A stretch of DNA of 64,000 bases, from the NCBI GenBank assembly GCA_004431415.1, contig QPMI01000415.1, positions 62,001 to 126,000 on the forward strand. The letters are read 5' to 3'. This document shows positions 22,036-33,691 of this stretch, piece after piece. Source of the DNA: Cyanophora paradoxa. Taxonomy: Eukaryota > Glaucocystophyceae > Cyanophorales > Cyanophoraceae. Positions within the stretch are counted from its first letter, which is position 1, and each line of letters begins with the position of its first letter. The notes beneath the pieces are model-generated. The model was not told the DNA's origin. It worked only from the letters and a program-made list of their open reading frames with translations, and ran no database searches. A program made the translations under genes and the position numbers.

Positions 22036-22341
22036 TCAAGCCAAAGTGATTAAATTCGATCCAAGGGATTGGTAGGCAACTGAAAGTGTTTGAAGGTTAG
22101 ATGTCATTGCTTTGATGTTGTTATCACATTCAGTGTATTTAGCTACAGGGTCACCATATGCAGATTTGGCAAGGACATTAACCAAGAGGTTTTTATACTC
22201 ATTTACAACTGGTGAGAGCTTGTTAGTTTGCTGAATCGTCTTTTCAACTGTTTGTAATGCGTTTACAAGGGTGATTGTATCAAAAGAAAGCGCAACTGGC
22301 TCAGTAGAATAGGTGGTTCCACCAAGAGGATAGGTCGCCAT
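22036..22341 (-). CDS. Small hypothetical protein, helical
   Basis: The 101-residue frame from ATG 22341 lies 3 bp after the fibre gene's stop. Residues 20-60 look helical and amphipathic (TLVNALQTVEKTIQQTNKLS), with further heptad-like spacing to the end. It could be a small coiled-coil adaptor between fibre and capsid. Only its position supports this. No known family. Confidence 0.45.
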   Translation of the reverse strand: MATYPLGGTTYSTEPVALSFDTITLVNALQTVEKTIQQTNKLSPVVNEYKNLLVNVLAKSAYGDPVAKYTECDNNIKAMTSNLQTLSVAYQSLGSNLITLA

Positions 22342-22344
22342 TTA

Positions 22345-25300
22345 TTATACTTTGACATTTTTAATTTGGTTTATTTGATCCTGTAGATCTTTGCATTTTT
22401 GGGACAACTCCTTCACAGCTTCAATGAGAACTGGAATTAAACCTGTGTATTCAAGAGATAGGTAGCCATCGTCTTTTTTAACATTAACTACCTCTGGTAT
22501 TACCTTTTGAACATCTTGTGCAATTAAACCTAATTTAACTCCATCTTTTTCACTTCCAATTCGTTTAAAACTCACTCCCTCTAATTTCTCTATTGCTGAA
22601 AGAGCGCCGGATATCTTTTTAATATCGGTTTTGTATCTTATGTCACTTCCTTGTGTTAAATAACCTCCAATCCACATCCATCCTCCATGATACATGTAAC
22701 AAATATCAGTATCTTGTTCATTTCGGAATACAAGGGGAATATCTCCCCCTCCTTTCAAATATGTAGAAGTTTGGTTACCGAAATGGATACGATTATATCC
22801 ATCACTTGAACTAAACCAAGTCCCCACAGATCCTGTTAAGATATTTGGTTTACTATAAACGTTATTCCAATGAATATAGCCGGTGTGACCACCTTCACTA
22901 TTTCCTACCCAAATTTTCATGTAACTAATACCCATAATATGAACTCTTCCAATCTTTGGTCTAATCCGAATAGTGAGGAATCTATTTCCAAGATGTATTG
23001 GAACATTATTTAAACCACTGTGGTTACCATCAGGCGATGTGGCGTATGGTTGATAACTATTCACTGATGTAATAAAAACTTCATTCCCTTGTCTATTAAC
23101 TCCCCAAATTTCAAAAAGTCGTGAGTTAGTCCAAGGTAAATAGGTTAAAAATGCTGTTCCTGTGTGGTATCCATCGGGTATATCGAAGTCAATCCAAGCG
23201 GTAGAAGTTTCGTCATCAGATTGATTATTATGGACATATGAACCATAATTATAATATGGATCCCATGCTGTACTCCATGCCCATGTCCAACCCTCAGAAC
23301 ATCTATTAAATGCAATACCTCCTACTGTTTTATCTGCTGTGTGAAACTTTGGGACATCATTACCGTTTATTTGGAGTTTGGTAGTAGCATTAATAGTGGG
23401 TGCTGTAATAGTGTTATTCACCCAAAAGTTACCATTACCATATGATTTTAAGATTGCTGCATTCGCTGAGTTTCTAAATTCGACAGATACACCATCGCCA
23501 TTTTCATAGCCTCGAATATATGTAGTTTGACCATTTCCAAACCAAATTCGCTCGACTGCATCTACTGATTTTAACCATGCATTTGTTGCCCATGTTGCGG
23601 TTTGTGGAAGGTCTGCGGCTGAGTAAAATGATGGTTTACTAAATATATTATCCCAAGAGATCATCCCAACCTCATTATCTGTTGCCCTCTGTCTACTCCA
23701 CCCAAAAACACCTGTAAGATGGATTCTACCTTTTCGACCTTGAACATATATTTTTGTGTAAAACTCACAGTTAATAGAGATGAAAAGTATACTGGATTGT
23801 GTTCCATCATGTACTGATGCTTGAATACCTTGATAAACATTTAAACGCCGAAGGAAATGTTGATTACCATTAGCTGTTTGACCATAGATGTCAAAATATC
23901 TACAATTAGACCAACACATGGTTTGAATATAAAACGTTTTCATTCCTGTGGGGACATTCCACCTCATCCAACAAGCGCTACAATCTTCATCATTTTGTGG
24001 TGTTGTATAACATCCTGTTTGTCCGGTTCTTGGTGTCCATCCTAAGTTCCAATTATTTGCGCTTCTATCTGTCGAAACCACATCTAATTGGTCGAAATCG
24101 TAACCTTTTGGTATTGTGGTTCCACCAATTTGTAAAGTGGTAGCATTCACAGTTCCTGTTACAGTTCCACCTGTAAGAGGTAAATAATTCCCAAGAGCTG
24201 CTGTTAATTCGGTATCTGTTACAACATCTGTAAGAGCTAATTGTAATTCTGTATTTGTTACATAATCTTTGTTTTCTAAATAATCATCTGTAACAACACC
24301 AGAGAGGGTCTCATTGTGTAAGTTTTTTGCTGCCATCCTCTGATTGACTTCTAAGGCTCCTCCTGCTAATGTTTTAATCCAGGACATTTCGCATTTCCCA
24401 TAGTTATCTGATGGTTGTCCCGCAAGTGGGACATAATTGAATTTGGATCGACTGAATATTATTTTAGGTCTGGAGCCATCAGTTGCACTGACATCTGTTA
24501 CATTTACTTGCATAATGGCATCCTTGTCATCATATGCTGCTGGATCAGATGGGAGAGGTGGTAATCCTGATGTCAATGGGATGTCCTCATTATAATAACT
24601 TGTTAAGAAGATGCCTGGTTTGGTATCAATCACCCCAACACCACCTGCTGAAATCATTTGGATTCTTGTTGGTTGTTTGATGTATAATTCACCTTCCATT
24701 GTGGTCCCTGCATCAATGCCTTTTCGATTGACATAATAATCATTTAGTTGTAGCCTTTCAGGTATGGTATTACTCTGGTAGAGACTCACACCATTTGTAA
24801 AGTCTGTCAAAATATTGCCTGATGATGCAAAAGTTGGTTGTTCATCTATTTGATTCCAAGGGTGTCTGTGGTTGCTATTGGTTATTGTTGAGTAATCATG
24901 AGTGTGTGAATCAGGTGGGAAGGTTAATGGAGGATTTGTGATATGCTCCCATAAATGAGTATGGGCGAAATCTGTGATCTGATCTTTGGTGTGAGTATGT
25001 GCGAAATCTGTTATTTGGTCTTTTGTGTGAGTATGGGCGAAATCTGTTATTTGGTCTTTTGTGTGAGTATGGGCGAAATCTGTTATTTGGTCTTTTGTGT
25101 GAGTATGGGCGAAATCTGTTATTTGGTCTTTTGTGTGAGTATGGGCGAAATCTGTTATTTGGTCTTTTGTGTGAGTATGGGCAAAATCTGTTATTTGGTC
25201 TTTTGTGTGAGTATGGGCAAAATCTGTAATCTGGGCTTTTGTGTGAGTGTGATTTGAATCCAACCTTGAACCACATTAGAGGTTGGATGATGTGGTAAAT

Positions 25301-28300
25301 TTGCATTGCTTGTAACTGTAAGGTAATCTATTACAGTATCAGGTGAGGTTATTTTTAATCCTCTGTAAATATTCAGAGTCTGGGTATGAGTGAATCCATA
25401 TTTTTGTTGAATGTAATACCTCACAGCATTCTTTTCAGAAGTTGTCAAAGCCCTATTGAAAACAATCAACTCGGAAATACCACCATTCACAATATTACCA
25501 AATCCGAAATGATTGACAGTATTATCTGGTAGATAATTTGTTCCTACAAGTGTTTCAATATCTACTCCATTTAACCCGACTGTGTAGCTGCTGGAAGTAA
25601 TTGTTTGGTCAGTGTAATACCATGTATTTATTAAAGAAGGAACCGTAATAACTGGGCGGGTTTGGGATGCTCCATTAATAGTGAACTGGTTCATTCCAAT
25701 AGCAGTAGAAGATGTTGCCCCATAATAACAATATCGTGATGGAAAGGCGCTTCTGTAAAGTCTCAAGTGAACTTGCATAGAAGAGGCAGTTGGATGATAT
25801 TTTCCCACAAAGACAAATGTAAGCCCATTTGAGAAATCAATAGTTCTTGCAGCAGAGGTATATGCATAAAAAGTGCCTGTTGGGTTTGAAACACTAACTT
25901 GGTTGTTGATTTCGGGATTGGTGTAATAGGAACTGGCTCCGGAGATAAACAAGTCTGGAACAACTGAATTCGGGACTCTGCTTACTATAGTTGTATACAT
26001 TGCTGATTGACCTGGTACTCCTGATGCCTTCCAAGCAAAAATGCAGTTCGAGATATTTGATGCTGGATCAAAGCTTGGTGGGACATCATACCATTCTTCG
26101 TAAACCTGATTCATGGTATTGAAATTGCAAGAGCCAATTGTGAGGATTCCATTTACTTTCAAATTGCTGGTCTCTATATTGCTACTGTAAATATTACTAT
26201 TAACTGTGAGGTTTCCTGTGATTGTCCCACCCACAAGAGGGAGATATTTGGATAGTTCTGCTGCAAGTTCAGCTTCTGTAATAAATTGATCAAGCATAGC
26301 AAGGGTTACAAAATTAACAAGGATTACTGCAGTAAGGTAATCCTCTGTGACCACTCTCGAAATGCTCTCATTGTGTATGTTTTTTGCAGCCATTCTTTGA
26401 TTGGCTTCAAGAACCCCACCATAATTCGTTTTGATCCATGCAAGCTCTGCCCTCCCATAGTTATCATTTGCAGTTCCCACTATGGGAATGTAGGAATATT
26501 TATCTCGACTGAAAACTATCATTGGTCTTGAGCCATCTAAACTGCTTACATCTGCAACATGAACCTGTATAGCAGAGTTAAAGTTTTGGTAGGTTGCTGG
26601 GTCTGTTGGGACTCTGAATGTATCTGTGGGAATGTCAGCCTCCATGTAGCTTGACACAAAGATATTTGGTATGGTTGCTCCTGGTTCAGGTGGTGGATTA
26701 TAAGAGCCTGGTAATGTCCTAATATGAAGTGGTCCTCTCATAGCTGAATTTGCAAGTGTCCCATTCACATGTACATAGTGTTCATTCAAAAAGATTCTTT
26801 CTGGGACATTACAAGTCTGATAAAGAGAAACCCCCAAGTTATCAAGAGGCTCCACTTTTGCGAATTCTGGTTGGTCATTAATCTCATCCCAAGTGTGTTC
26901 ATGTTTGATTGGTGGAAATTCTTCTGGTATTCCATCAATTTCTCCCCAATCATGCCTGTGATCCTCTGGTGGATACTTTTGAGGTTTGCCTAAGATCTCA
27001 TCCCAATCATGATTGTGATCCTCTGGGGGATACTTTGCAGGTTTATTATTAATTTGTTCATAATCAGGAAAGAACTCCCAGATCTCAGGTCGAAATCCAT
27101 CTGGTAACAATTCCTCATGGGGTTCATAAGGTTGCTCATATTCAACAGCTGGTGGATCATGACCATCAGGTAAATACTCCTCATCAGGTTCATAGTTCTG
27201 CTCATACTCAAACTCTTGTGGATCTAAGCCATCTGGTAGTATCTCCTCCTCATTGGGGTCAAATTGATCATATTCATATTCTTGTGGGTCAAAACCATCT
27301 GGTAAATACTCTTCCTCATCTGGGACGAATTGATATTCATCAAGCTCTAATATATCGACTTCAGGAGGTAAATACTGCTCATCTATTTGCTTTCTTGGTT
27401 CAATTATAGGTTTATTGCGAACTTGCTCCCAACTAACAATGTGTTGCCCAAAAGGAACTGTCTCATCTGCTGTGTACTCTCTGCCTGGTTGCTTTTTCGG
27501 TGTTAAATCCGGTGGATCCCATGGAAGAGGGAAGGGAACTGGGACAGGTCCATAATACTCAAAGATCTCTCTTATGGTCTTCTCACTTACAAGCTTCTCA
27601 CCATTTGCATACACATTACTGCCATGGATATTTCGCCATTGCCTGGTTCGAATTCCAAGGTCTTTCACATTGCTATACAAAGGCAAAAGGTGCCTATCCA
27701 TTTCGACTAAATCAGGGTGTAAATGGATTGCTACTGGTTGACTGGGGCTACTGTTGATTGTAATTGATGGCTTTTTTTGATGGACATCTTTTGGAGTAAA
27801 GAACCCAAAAGGCTCATTCCTTGCAAAGTCATATGTAATATCCTTGGGGTAGACATCATTTGTGTAGGAGACCTGATTTGTATTGGCAATGGGACCCACT
27901 TGCAATACTTGGGGACCTCAGCTTTTGCAGTGCTGCCCTCATTGTAAATTCGCAAACCTGTGTTCTGTTTGCCCTGCTCATCTTGAACATTGAAAACCAA
28001 ACGACCACTGTCAAACCTGGAAGGTATATCTGGATGAGTGCCACTGGTTTTTAGTTTCCTAGGTCTCCTTCTTGTTGCTTTGATCTCTGCCACTTGGTTT
28101 GCTTTCACATTACCCAAGCTAAAAGCAACACTAACTTCCTCCTTATCTGGATCGGTTTGATTCACAGATAAAGCATGCTCCCTTGATTGAGTCTTTGATG
28201 AATTATCGGAGCTGTGGTCAATCGAAACTGAACCCTTTACTTTAATATTATCAAAGTTCACATGCTTGGTGCTGCTTGCATTATCATCTTGAATTGTTTC

Positions 28301-28327
28301 TAGATTTGGTGGGTAATTGAAGCTCAT
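22345..28327 (-). CDS. Giant fibre / receptor-binding protein with LamG-like and Peptidase_S74 domains (two frameshifts)
   Basis: Three consecutive frames read as one protein of about 1,990 residues if two missing bases are allowed. Part 1 is 28327 to about 27905 and part 2 is about 27905 to 25262. Part 3 runs from about 25262 to 22345. Part 2 has acidic PDG repeats, HxHxW repeats, a conserved block (GVSLYQ...ERIFLNEHYV) and a concanavalin/LamG-like domain ending ISELIVFNRALTTSEKNAVR. Part 3 has eight HTHTKDQITDFA repeats, a second copy of the conserved block and a duplicated ~150-residue beta domain. It ends in an S74 intramolecular chaperone with the Ser873-Lys878 dyad (GSDIRYKTDI) and GLIAQDVQKVIPE, where numbering is within part 3. 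S74 domains trimerise phage fibres and then cleave themselves off. It probably binds the host surface. Breaks lie at 27904-27905 and 25262-25263. Confidence 0.75.
24955..25257 (-). repeat. 36-bp coding tandem repeat in the fibre gene (about 8 units)
   Basis: Near-identical 36-bp units encode HTHTKDQITDFA. Variants at both ends (KAQITDFA; HTHLWEHITN) grade into older HxH repeats. HxH repeats in T4-like fibre tips coordinate metal along the trimer axis. Length probably varies between copies. Confidence 0.9.
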
Positions 28328-28370
28328 GGCTTTTACTATATGGATTTATAAAATTCCTGATTAGTAAAAG

Positions 28371-29403
28371 ATGCCTCTCAAAGTTTGTTTAAGTCTTTCT
28401 GGCGGGGGTGCAAGGGGCATTATCATAACCAGGCTGCTCAAAGAAATCGAAAATCGAACTGGCAGGAGAATAATCGATCTTGTGGATCTTGTGAGTGGAA
28501 CTTCCACTGGTGGGATCATTGCTATTGGGTTAAACATCAGGCATCCTGATAAACCAGGTGAACCTAAACTGACAGCAAACGATTTACATAATATTTACCT
28601 AACTCAACTGCCCTTGATTTTTGCAAATCCTCGAAATATCATCGAAAATGCCCTATTTAATACAAAGTATGATGTGGGACCCTTGGAGACTGCAATCAAT
28701 TCAGTTACTGGTGAATCACTAATACAGGATTCCCTAAAGGACATTGTGATTACATCCTTTGATACTCAGAATATGAAACCAATATTTATCACAAATGACA
28801 ACAACTACAACTTTATGCCTTGTAAGATTGCTGCTAGGGCTACTTCTGCTGCTCCTACATATTTCTCTCCTGTAAGCATTGTTGATTTCAATCGGGGAGT
28901 ATTTGTCTGTCTCATTGATGGTGCCATTTCGGGTAACAATAATCCCAGTGTGTGTGGTTACAGCCATGCAAAGAAGATTTACAGTGATGATGATGATATT
29001 ATAGTAATAAGCATCTCTTGTGGAGAGGTGGACCCACATTTAGAGTCTGATTATGTGGGTTATGCTTATGAGACTGTCAACAGCTGGGGCATTCTCTCAT
29101 GGATTGCCTCAACAGATGGAAGCCCATTGATTAACATGCTCATGGCTGCAAGTGAGCTTTCTGCCCTTGATAAGATGGAGGAGTTGTTACCCTACAACTA
29201 TGATCAGGATTATGGGAGATACTATAGGCTATCAGTCCCTCTTCCAAATCATATATATAGTAAGCTCCCTTGATGACACTTCTAAGATCCCAGATATGCT
29301 AGCATTCACTGAAACATACATAGCAGCAAACAATGATATGATTAATAAGCTTTGCAGCCTACTAGTAGCAAACTATGAACTAAAGAACCCTACAAAGGCT
29401 TAA
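28371..29403 (+). CDS. Patatin-like phospholipase (lipid acyl hydrolase), frameshift near the end
   Basis: The N-terminus carries the oxyanion motif GGGARG (residues 11-16). GTSTG follows with nucleophile Ser45, and the catalytic Asp is in DGA (Asp183). These are the complete Ser-Asp dyad of patatins. The frame ends early at 29273 within CATATATATAGTAAGC, but the adjacent frame continues with SLDDTSKIPDMLAFTETYIA to a stop at 29401. A two-base loss in the AT repeat, or one extra base, would explain this. Patatins cleave fatty acids from membrane lipids, so a role in membrane lysis or entry is plausible. The start is 43 bp from the divergent fibre start. The same frame continues after the TAA into the discoidin domain. 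Confidence 0.85.
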
Positions 29404-29931
29404 ATCTCATCCACTCTCACAGAGTCACCTCCTTTGGATGCTAATTGGTATCAGCTTGCAGATGATGCCTTTACTGCCTCATCCTCTGTGACAGGTAAAG
29501 AGCCTTTCATGGCAAGACCTTCAGCATTTGGCTGGGAAGCTGGAGCCTATGCTCCTGAACAGATATGGGAAACCCCCACTGAATACCTTCAAGTTGCTTT
29601 CCCATATACTTTTGAACTCTCCTCTGTGATTGCCTATGGATCAGGGGACACCAATGCTTTTATTAAGACTTTCAATGTGGCAACATCCACTGATGGGATC
29701 AACTGGTCTTTTATTCGATCAGATGGGCAAAACAAAATATATGTCTGTGAGAACATTAACAATGCTCACAACTCAGGTGATGTGGCTCTATTGAGTGGAT
29801 TTCCTCTCAGCATCAAGGATGCTTTTTACATAGGTTTCTCTCTCAGAATCAAATATATTCGCATTTATCCCCTTGTGTATGTGAATGCTCCCACAATGAG
29901 AGTTGATTTCACAGGTGCCTTTATTCGATAA
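29404..29931 (+). CDS. Discoidin (F5/8 type C) domain, in frame with the patatin stop
   Basis: About 165 residues match the discoidin fold. The sequence runs from DDAFTASSSVTGKEPF to YLQVAFPYTFELSSVIAYGS, then NVATSTDGINWSFIRSD, RIKYIRIYPLVYVN and the closing RVDFTG. These domains bind carbohydrate or lipid at cell surfaces. No ATG precedes the domain. The frame is the same as the patatin tail, separated by one TAA at 29401-29403. It is therefore probably the C-terminal domain of the patatin protein, cut off by a nonsense codon or reached by readthrough. A short separate gene with a non-ATG start is less likely. It overlaps the convergent penton-like gene by 11 bp. Confidence 0.7.
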   Translation: MSSTLTESPPLDANWYQLADDAFTASSSVTGKEPFMARPSAFGWEAGAYAPEQIWETPTEYLQVAFPYTFELSSVIAYGSGDTNAFIKTFNVATSTDGINWSFIRSDGQNKIYVCENINNAHNSGDVALLSGFPLSIKDAFYIGFSLRIKYIRIYPLVYVNAPTMRVDFTGAFIR

Positions 29932-30853
29932 ACTCCAACTGAAACGAATTATCGATTCCATTCATATCAATCAGTTCACCAAAGTAATCTTTAAACTCAA
30001 CTGTGAGTTCCCTTATCACCAGGTTTCTGTCATTGATTTGAATAAATTCTGCATGTTCACCACTATGGTAAACATAGCCACCTATATCTTTACTCAATTG
30101 TAATCTAAGGATAGCTCCCTGGTTGTGTGGTTGCGATTTCGGAATTATATTATGTCTACTTGCAAAGGGGGCAAGCTCTTTAATATGCATGTACAGATAC
30201 TGCTCAGCATTCATATCAGACATCTTATTACTGGTGAAATAATACTGCAAGGGCTTTGAGGAGAGTCTGGGTCCTGAGAAGGTGATTCCCCATGCTGGGT
30301 GATCAGGTGTAATAGGTTTACCATCATACTTTAAAAGGTTCTCAGGTCGATATGGAGATCCACCAACAGGAGGAGTGCTATAATACCCAGTGGTGTATTC
30401 AGTAGAACTCACACCCAAAAGCTTCCCTATTCGCTTGTTGCTTGCAATAAAACGGAACTCATGATTACTGTAAAACTCCACTTTATAGGTTGTTGGGTTG
30501 TAAAATATCTTGAAGTCGAAAAACACAGTTTTATCTGCAATGGTTTTGAAGCTTGAATAGTTCAGCCCATAATTATAGGGATGTGTGACCCCAAAATGAC
30601 CCTGGTTAATGTAGCCACTGGGAAGGGGATACACTTTCTGTGTGATGATTTCATTGTATGAACCATCTTGGTAGTTAAAATCAACTGTTAAATGATCAGT
30701 TCCCACACTGTTATAGATACTGTTTGGAATCTCTGCATATAGAACCCTGCATTCCCTTGGTCTCTCTACTGGAGTTGTGAGGGTGACCCTGTAAGAGTTT
30801 TCAGATTCCCCTTGGCTTCTATCCCTGCTATCAATATTAACAAGTCGATTCAT
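29921..30853 (-). CDS. Minor capsid (penton-like) protein 1
   Basis: The 310-residue protein begins NRLVNIDSRDRSQGESENSY, followed by RVTLTTPVERPRECRVLYAE and IPNSIYNSV. Polinton, virophage and related penton proteins often open with a similar 'dSrDR...f.v.l..p....v..v.l....ipns.YNv' strand pattern. Beta-rich throughout, with IRELTVEFKDYFGELIDMNG near the end, a common closing motif for these proteins. It would form the five-fold vertices of the icosahedral capsid. Its start is 29 bp from the divergent second penton-like gene, so the two share a promoter region. Confidence 0.6.
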   Translation of the reverse strand: MNRLVNIDSRDRSQGESENSYRVTLTTPVERPRECRVLYAEIPNSIYNSVGTDHLTVDFNYQDGSYNEIITQKVYPLPSGYINQGHFGVTHPYNYGLNYSSFKTIADKTVFFDFKIFYNPTTYKVEFYSNHEFRFIASNKRIGKLLGVSSTEYTTGYYSTPPVGGSPYRPENLLKYDGKPITPDHPAWGITFSGPRLSSKPLQYYFTSNKMSDMNAEQYLYMHIKELAPFASRHNIIPKSQPHNQGAILRLQLSKDIGGYVYHSGEHAEFIQINDRNLVIRELTVEFKDYFGELIDMNGIDNSFQLEFIE

Positions 30854-30882
30854 TTTAATATATAAATATAGATAAAAGAAGA

Positions 30883-31893
30883 ATGCCTGTGGATTACATC
30901 GAGGTTAGCTCATTTAATACAATCTCTGGTGATGGTCCCACATCAAGCTTTGTGGCTAGACTCCCAAGTTCTTATGAGAATGTGAGGGCTGTGAGACTGG
31001 TATCAGCCGAATTTTATAACAGCATCCCTATGGTGAGTGGTGAAACCAAAGTAGGAGATGTGACAATTGACAATTCATTTAGTATTTACTATTCTGAACA
31101 ATATGCAGGAGCTGGAATTGATGGTATCCCCACAGTTCGCCCAGCTGAGGACTTTGAACAGTGGAAACAAATCATTATAAGTCGCAAAGCCCCCATTCAA
31201 AGCCACCAACAACTGGTGAATGTTATTAATGAAAAGTTCGATTTAAAAAATCCTAAACCATCTCTTCGCTGCAAATGGGATGAGTCACTGAAACGAAAAG
31301 TATTCCATTCCGAAAAACCTTTTTACCTGGCTTTCTCACTTGCTGTAAATCCAAACCTGCAAACAATTCAAAAGCTATTGAGTTCAGGGAGACTGCTTGG
31401 TCTTGATCCTGGAAGATATGGCAATTCCTCAATCCAATCACAAGTGTATGATGCTCTTACTGATGGTATCTTTACTGGAACTCGAGTAAACGGTATTCTA
31501 TCTTCTTTTGAGCCTGAGAAGACCAGGGACAGTGTTTTGTTTGTGAGAGTAAAGGAGCTGGGTGATCTGGTGCAATGTGGGGATGGTCTTCTGACTGGTT
31601 ACTTCCATAAAATAGTGGTCCCTGACAAAGATTATGGTGAGCATGTAGTTTACAATTCGACAGAGGCTCATCCACTTTACAAATACTATAATAAGAAGGT
31701 TGGATTATCCACTTTCTCGGTTGATATTGTTAATGCTATTAATGAACCAATTGATTTTGAGGGTCAACCTGTTCATCTTACCTTTGAAATTCGCTATGGT
31801 GATGAGCCAGCTGGGGACCCAGTTTATGAATACTTTAAGATGCGAATGTCACAGCTTCACCCTTCCTATCCAATAATAACAAGCTTCGCATAA
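30883..31893 (+). CDS. Minor capsid (penton-like) protein 2
   Basis: The 336-residue protein has the same architecture as its divergent neighbour. It opens with YIEVSSFNTISGDGPTSSFV, then VRAVRLVSAEFYNSIPMVSG, and closes with NEPIDFEGQPVHLTFEIRYG. The closing 'INEPIDFEGQPVHLTFEI' style strand is typical of virophage/Polinton pentons. Sequence similarity to the neighbour is low, so they are distant paralogues or different vertex and internal proteins. It lies directly upstream of the major capsid gene on the same strand (53 bp), matching the usual mCP-MCP order. The frame is intact. Confidence 0.6.
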   Translation: MPVDYIEVSSFNTISGDGPTSSFVARLPSSYENVRAVRLVSAEFYNSIPMVSGETKVGDVTIDNSFSIYYSEQYAGAGIDGIPTVRPAEDFEQWKQIIISRKAPIQSHQQLVNVINEKFDLKNPKPSLRCKWDESLKRKVFHSEKPFYLAFSLAVNPNLQTIQKLLSSGRLLGLDPGRYGNSSIQSQVYDALTDGIFTGTRVNGILSSFEPEKTRDSVLFVRVKELGDLVQCGDGLLTGYFHKIVVPDKDYGEHVVYNSTEAHPLYKYYNKKVGLSTFSVDIVNAINEPIDFEGQPVHLTFEIRYGDEPAGDPVYEYFKMRMSQLHPSYPIITSFA

Positions 31894-31946
31894 ATTAAGG
31901 ATCATTGGTAGATTTTTTATGTTGCAGTATAATAAAAGAGAATATA

Positions 31947-33314
31947 ATGGATATCACTTCCACTCTTCAAAGACTTTCGCTGAAAGAAGCCCTAACAACC
32001 TCAGAGGAGGCGAAAGCCTTTTTCCTGGATAACTCCCTTATGCTTGGTCTCGAATCCAAGTCTAAGCCAGTTCTAGTTGTTGTGAATCCCAGCAATACTT
32101 TTGAGAATAATGTTGGAAATCGCATTTCCTTCAAGCTACCTCGCTACAATTTCTGTGGAAAACTCGAACTTGCTTTCGACCTTCCAGCCATCACTTTTGC
32201 TGGTGATACGGACCTTGTTCGCAATGGATACACTCGCCCAGTTGGTGCTTTAGTTCAGCGACTTGAAATTACCTATGGATCTTACACCTACCACATTCCC
32301 TCTGATTTCCTTGCTCATTTCCCCCTGGTCTATTATTCGGAGGATCAACTAGCTAAAAAGAAACGATCAATGGGCATGGTTCATGGTATCCCTGCTCATG
32401 GAACCAACCGACTTGGTGGCTCATTCTTTGTTGAAATCCCAGTGCCTTGGCTCAATCACTACCTTCCCCTTGGTGCTTTATCTGGTGAAATGGTTGTTAC
32501 TGTTTGGTTTAAGGATGCTGGAAAGGGTTATGTTGAAACTTCCTATGGTGGTCGTGAACTCACAACTGCTGTTGGAACTGTTGATGCAACTGCTGATGAT
32601 GGTCTTGGAAACTTTACAGATGGAACCCTTGCCCATGTTGGTCAAAATATCACCAGTTTCAATCTTGGTGCAACAACCCCTGAAATTAAAATTACTTCTC
32701 CTCGCCTTTACATGCATGCTATTAATGTGTCTGATGAGCTTTTCGCTACTGTAATTGAAAAAGTTAAGACTACTGGCATGGCTATCCCTGCTCTAGACAT
32801 TGGATTTGTAGACTCTATTAATTTTGCTGCCAAGGGCAATAATCAACCCAATCGAATTAACCTTTCCCAAATCTCAGGTCTTGTCTATGCTCTGCTTGTC
32901 TCAGTTCGTGATTATGACAATGTTGATACTTCCAATGGCTCCCACAGTGTTCTTAAGACCTATGCCAACTCCAAAGATATTACTTTCACTGTTGAAATTA
33001 ATGGACAACGACTTTATGCCACTGAGCCAATTCCACTGCTCAAAGGTGCTGAGCTAATTGCTGATGCATTCAAATGCTCTAACATGGATAAGGTCGCAGA
33101 TCGCTATGTCCTTTCAGGTTTAAGTTTCTGCATTGATGGAGAGAAGGCGATTCGAAATATTGCCCAGTCTGGTTATGTTGATTTAACAAATTCCTCCTCT
33201 TCATTCCTCACCCTGTACATGCCTTCAGATAAAGCCCTTACAGTAAATGTTCGCGCCCTCATGCATAGCTTTATTATTGTAGACGGTTCAGGGCTTCGTA
33301 GAATCAATTTATAG
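31947..33314 (+). CDS. Major capsid protein, double jelly-roll type
   Basis: The start at 31947 (ATG in AATATAATGG) is preferred over an earlier in-frame TTG. The 455-residue product has the length and texture of double-jelly-roll capsid proteins. ENNVGNRISFKLPRYNFCGK and the strand LELAFDLPAI fit the first jelly roll. PLGALSGEMVVTVWFKDAGK fits the usual strand near its end. The second half (about residues 250-455) is another beta-rich barrel with SFCIDGEKAIRNIAQSGYVD. It is placed between the penton-like and ATPase genes, as in Polintons and polinton-like viruses. The frame is intact. A structure prediction would settle the fold. Confidence 0.7.
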   Translation: MDITSTLQRLSLKEALTTSEEAKAFFLDNSLMLGLESKSKPVLVVVNPSNTFENNVGNRISFKLPRYNFCGKLELAFDLPAITFAGDTDLVRNGYTRPVGALVQRLEITYGSYTYHIPSDFLAHFPLVYYSEDQLAKKKRSMGMVHGIPAHGTNRLGGSFFVEIPVPWLNHYLPLGALSGEMVVTVWFKDAGKGYVETSYGGRELTTAVGTVDATADDGLGNFTDGTLAHVGQNITSFNLGATTPEIKITSPRLYMHAINVSDELFATVIEKVKTTGMAIPALDIGFVDSINFAAKGNNQPNRINLSQISGLVYALLVSVRDYDNVDTSNGSHSVLKTYANSKDITFTVEINGQRLYATEPIPLLKGAELIADAFKCSNMDKVADRYVLSGLSFCIDGEKAIRNIAQSGYVDLTNSSSSFLTLYMPSDKALTVNVRALMHSFIIVDGSGLRRINL

Positions 33315-33691
33315 ACCATTTTCAGTCTCCCTGCATTATTTTTATCTGTCTTTATTTAGGAAGATCTACAACAATGCAAGATTTAGAAGAGTTTAATGTT
33401 TCTGAAATGATAAAAGGTGTTTTCAGAGCCATCTTTATAGGCAAAAGTTGTACGGGAAAAAGCGAATGTGTAAAGTATTGGTTAAAGCAATTACATGATG
33501 CCAAAGTAGTTGATGTTGTCCTAGTTGTGAGTGGGACCAGCTTCAATCATTTTTGGAGAGAGGTGGCAACAGTAGAACTTGGTAAATGGGATGCTGGTTA
33601 CATTTCAAAGCTTTTGGATGAAAGGCAGGAGAAAATCGAAAAAGGTGAACCTGTCAACCACATGTGTGTTGTTTTAGATGATTTAATTGAT

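Noticed and set aside
24955-25257. Regular 36-bp repeats resembling a CRISPR array
   Set aside because: There are no spacers. The units are contiguous and encode an in-frame HxH peptide repeat.
25191-25263. Programmed ribosomal frameshift joining the fibre parts
   Set aside because: No slippery heptamer or downstream structure is seen. The same one-base homopolymer loss recurs in unrelated genes, so error or mutation is simpler.
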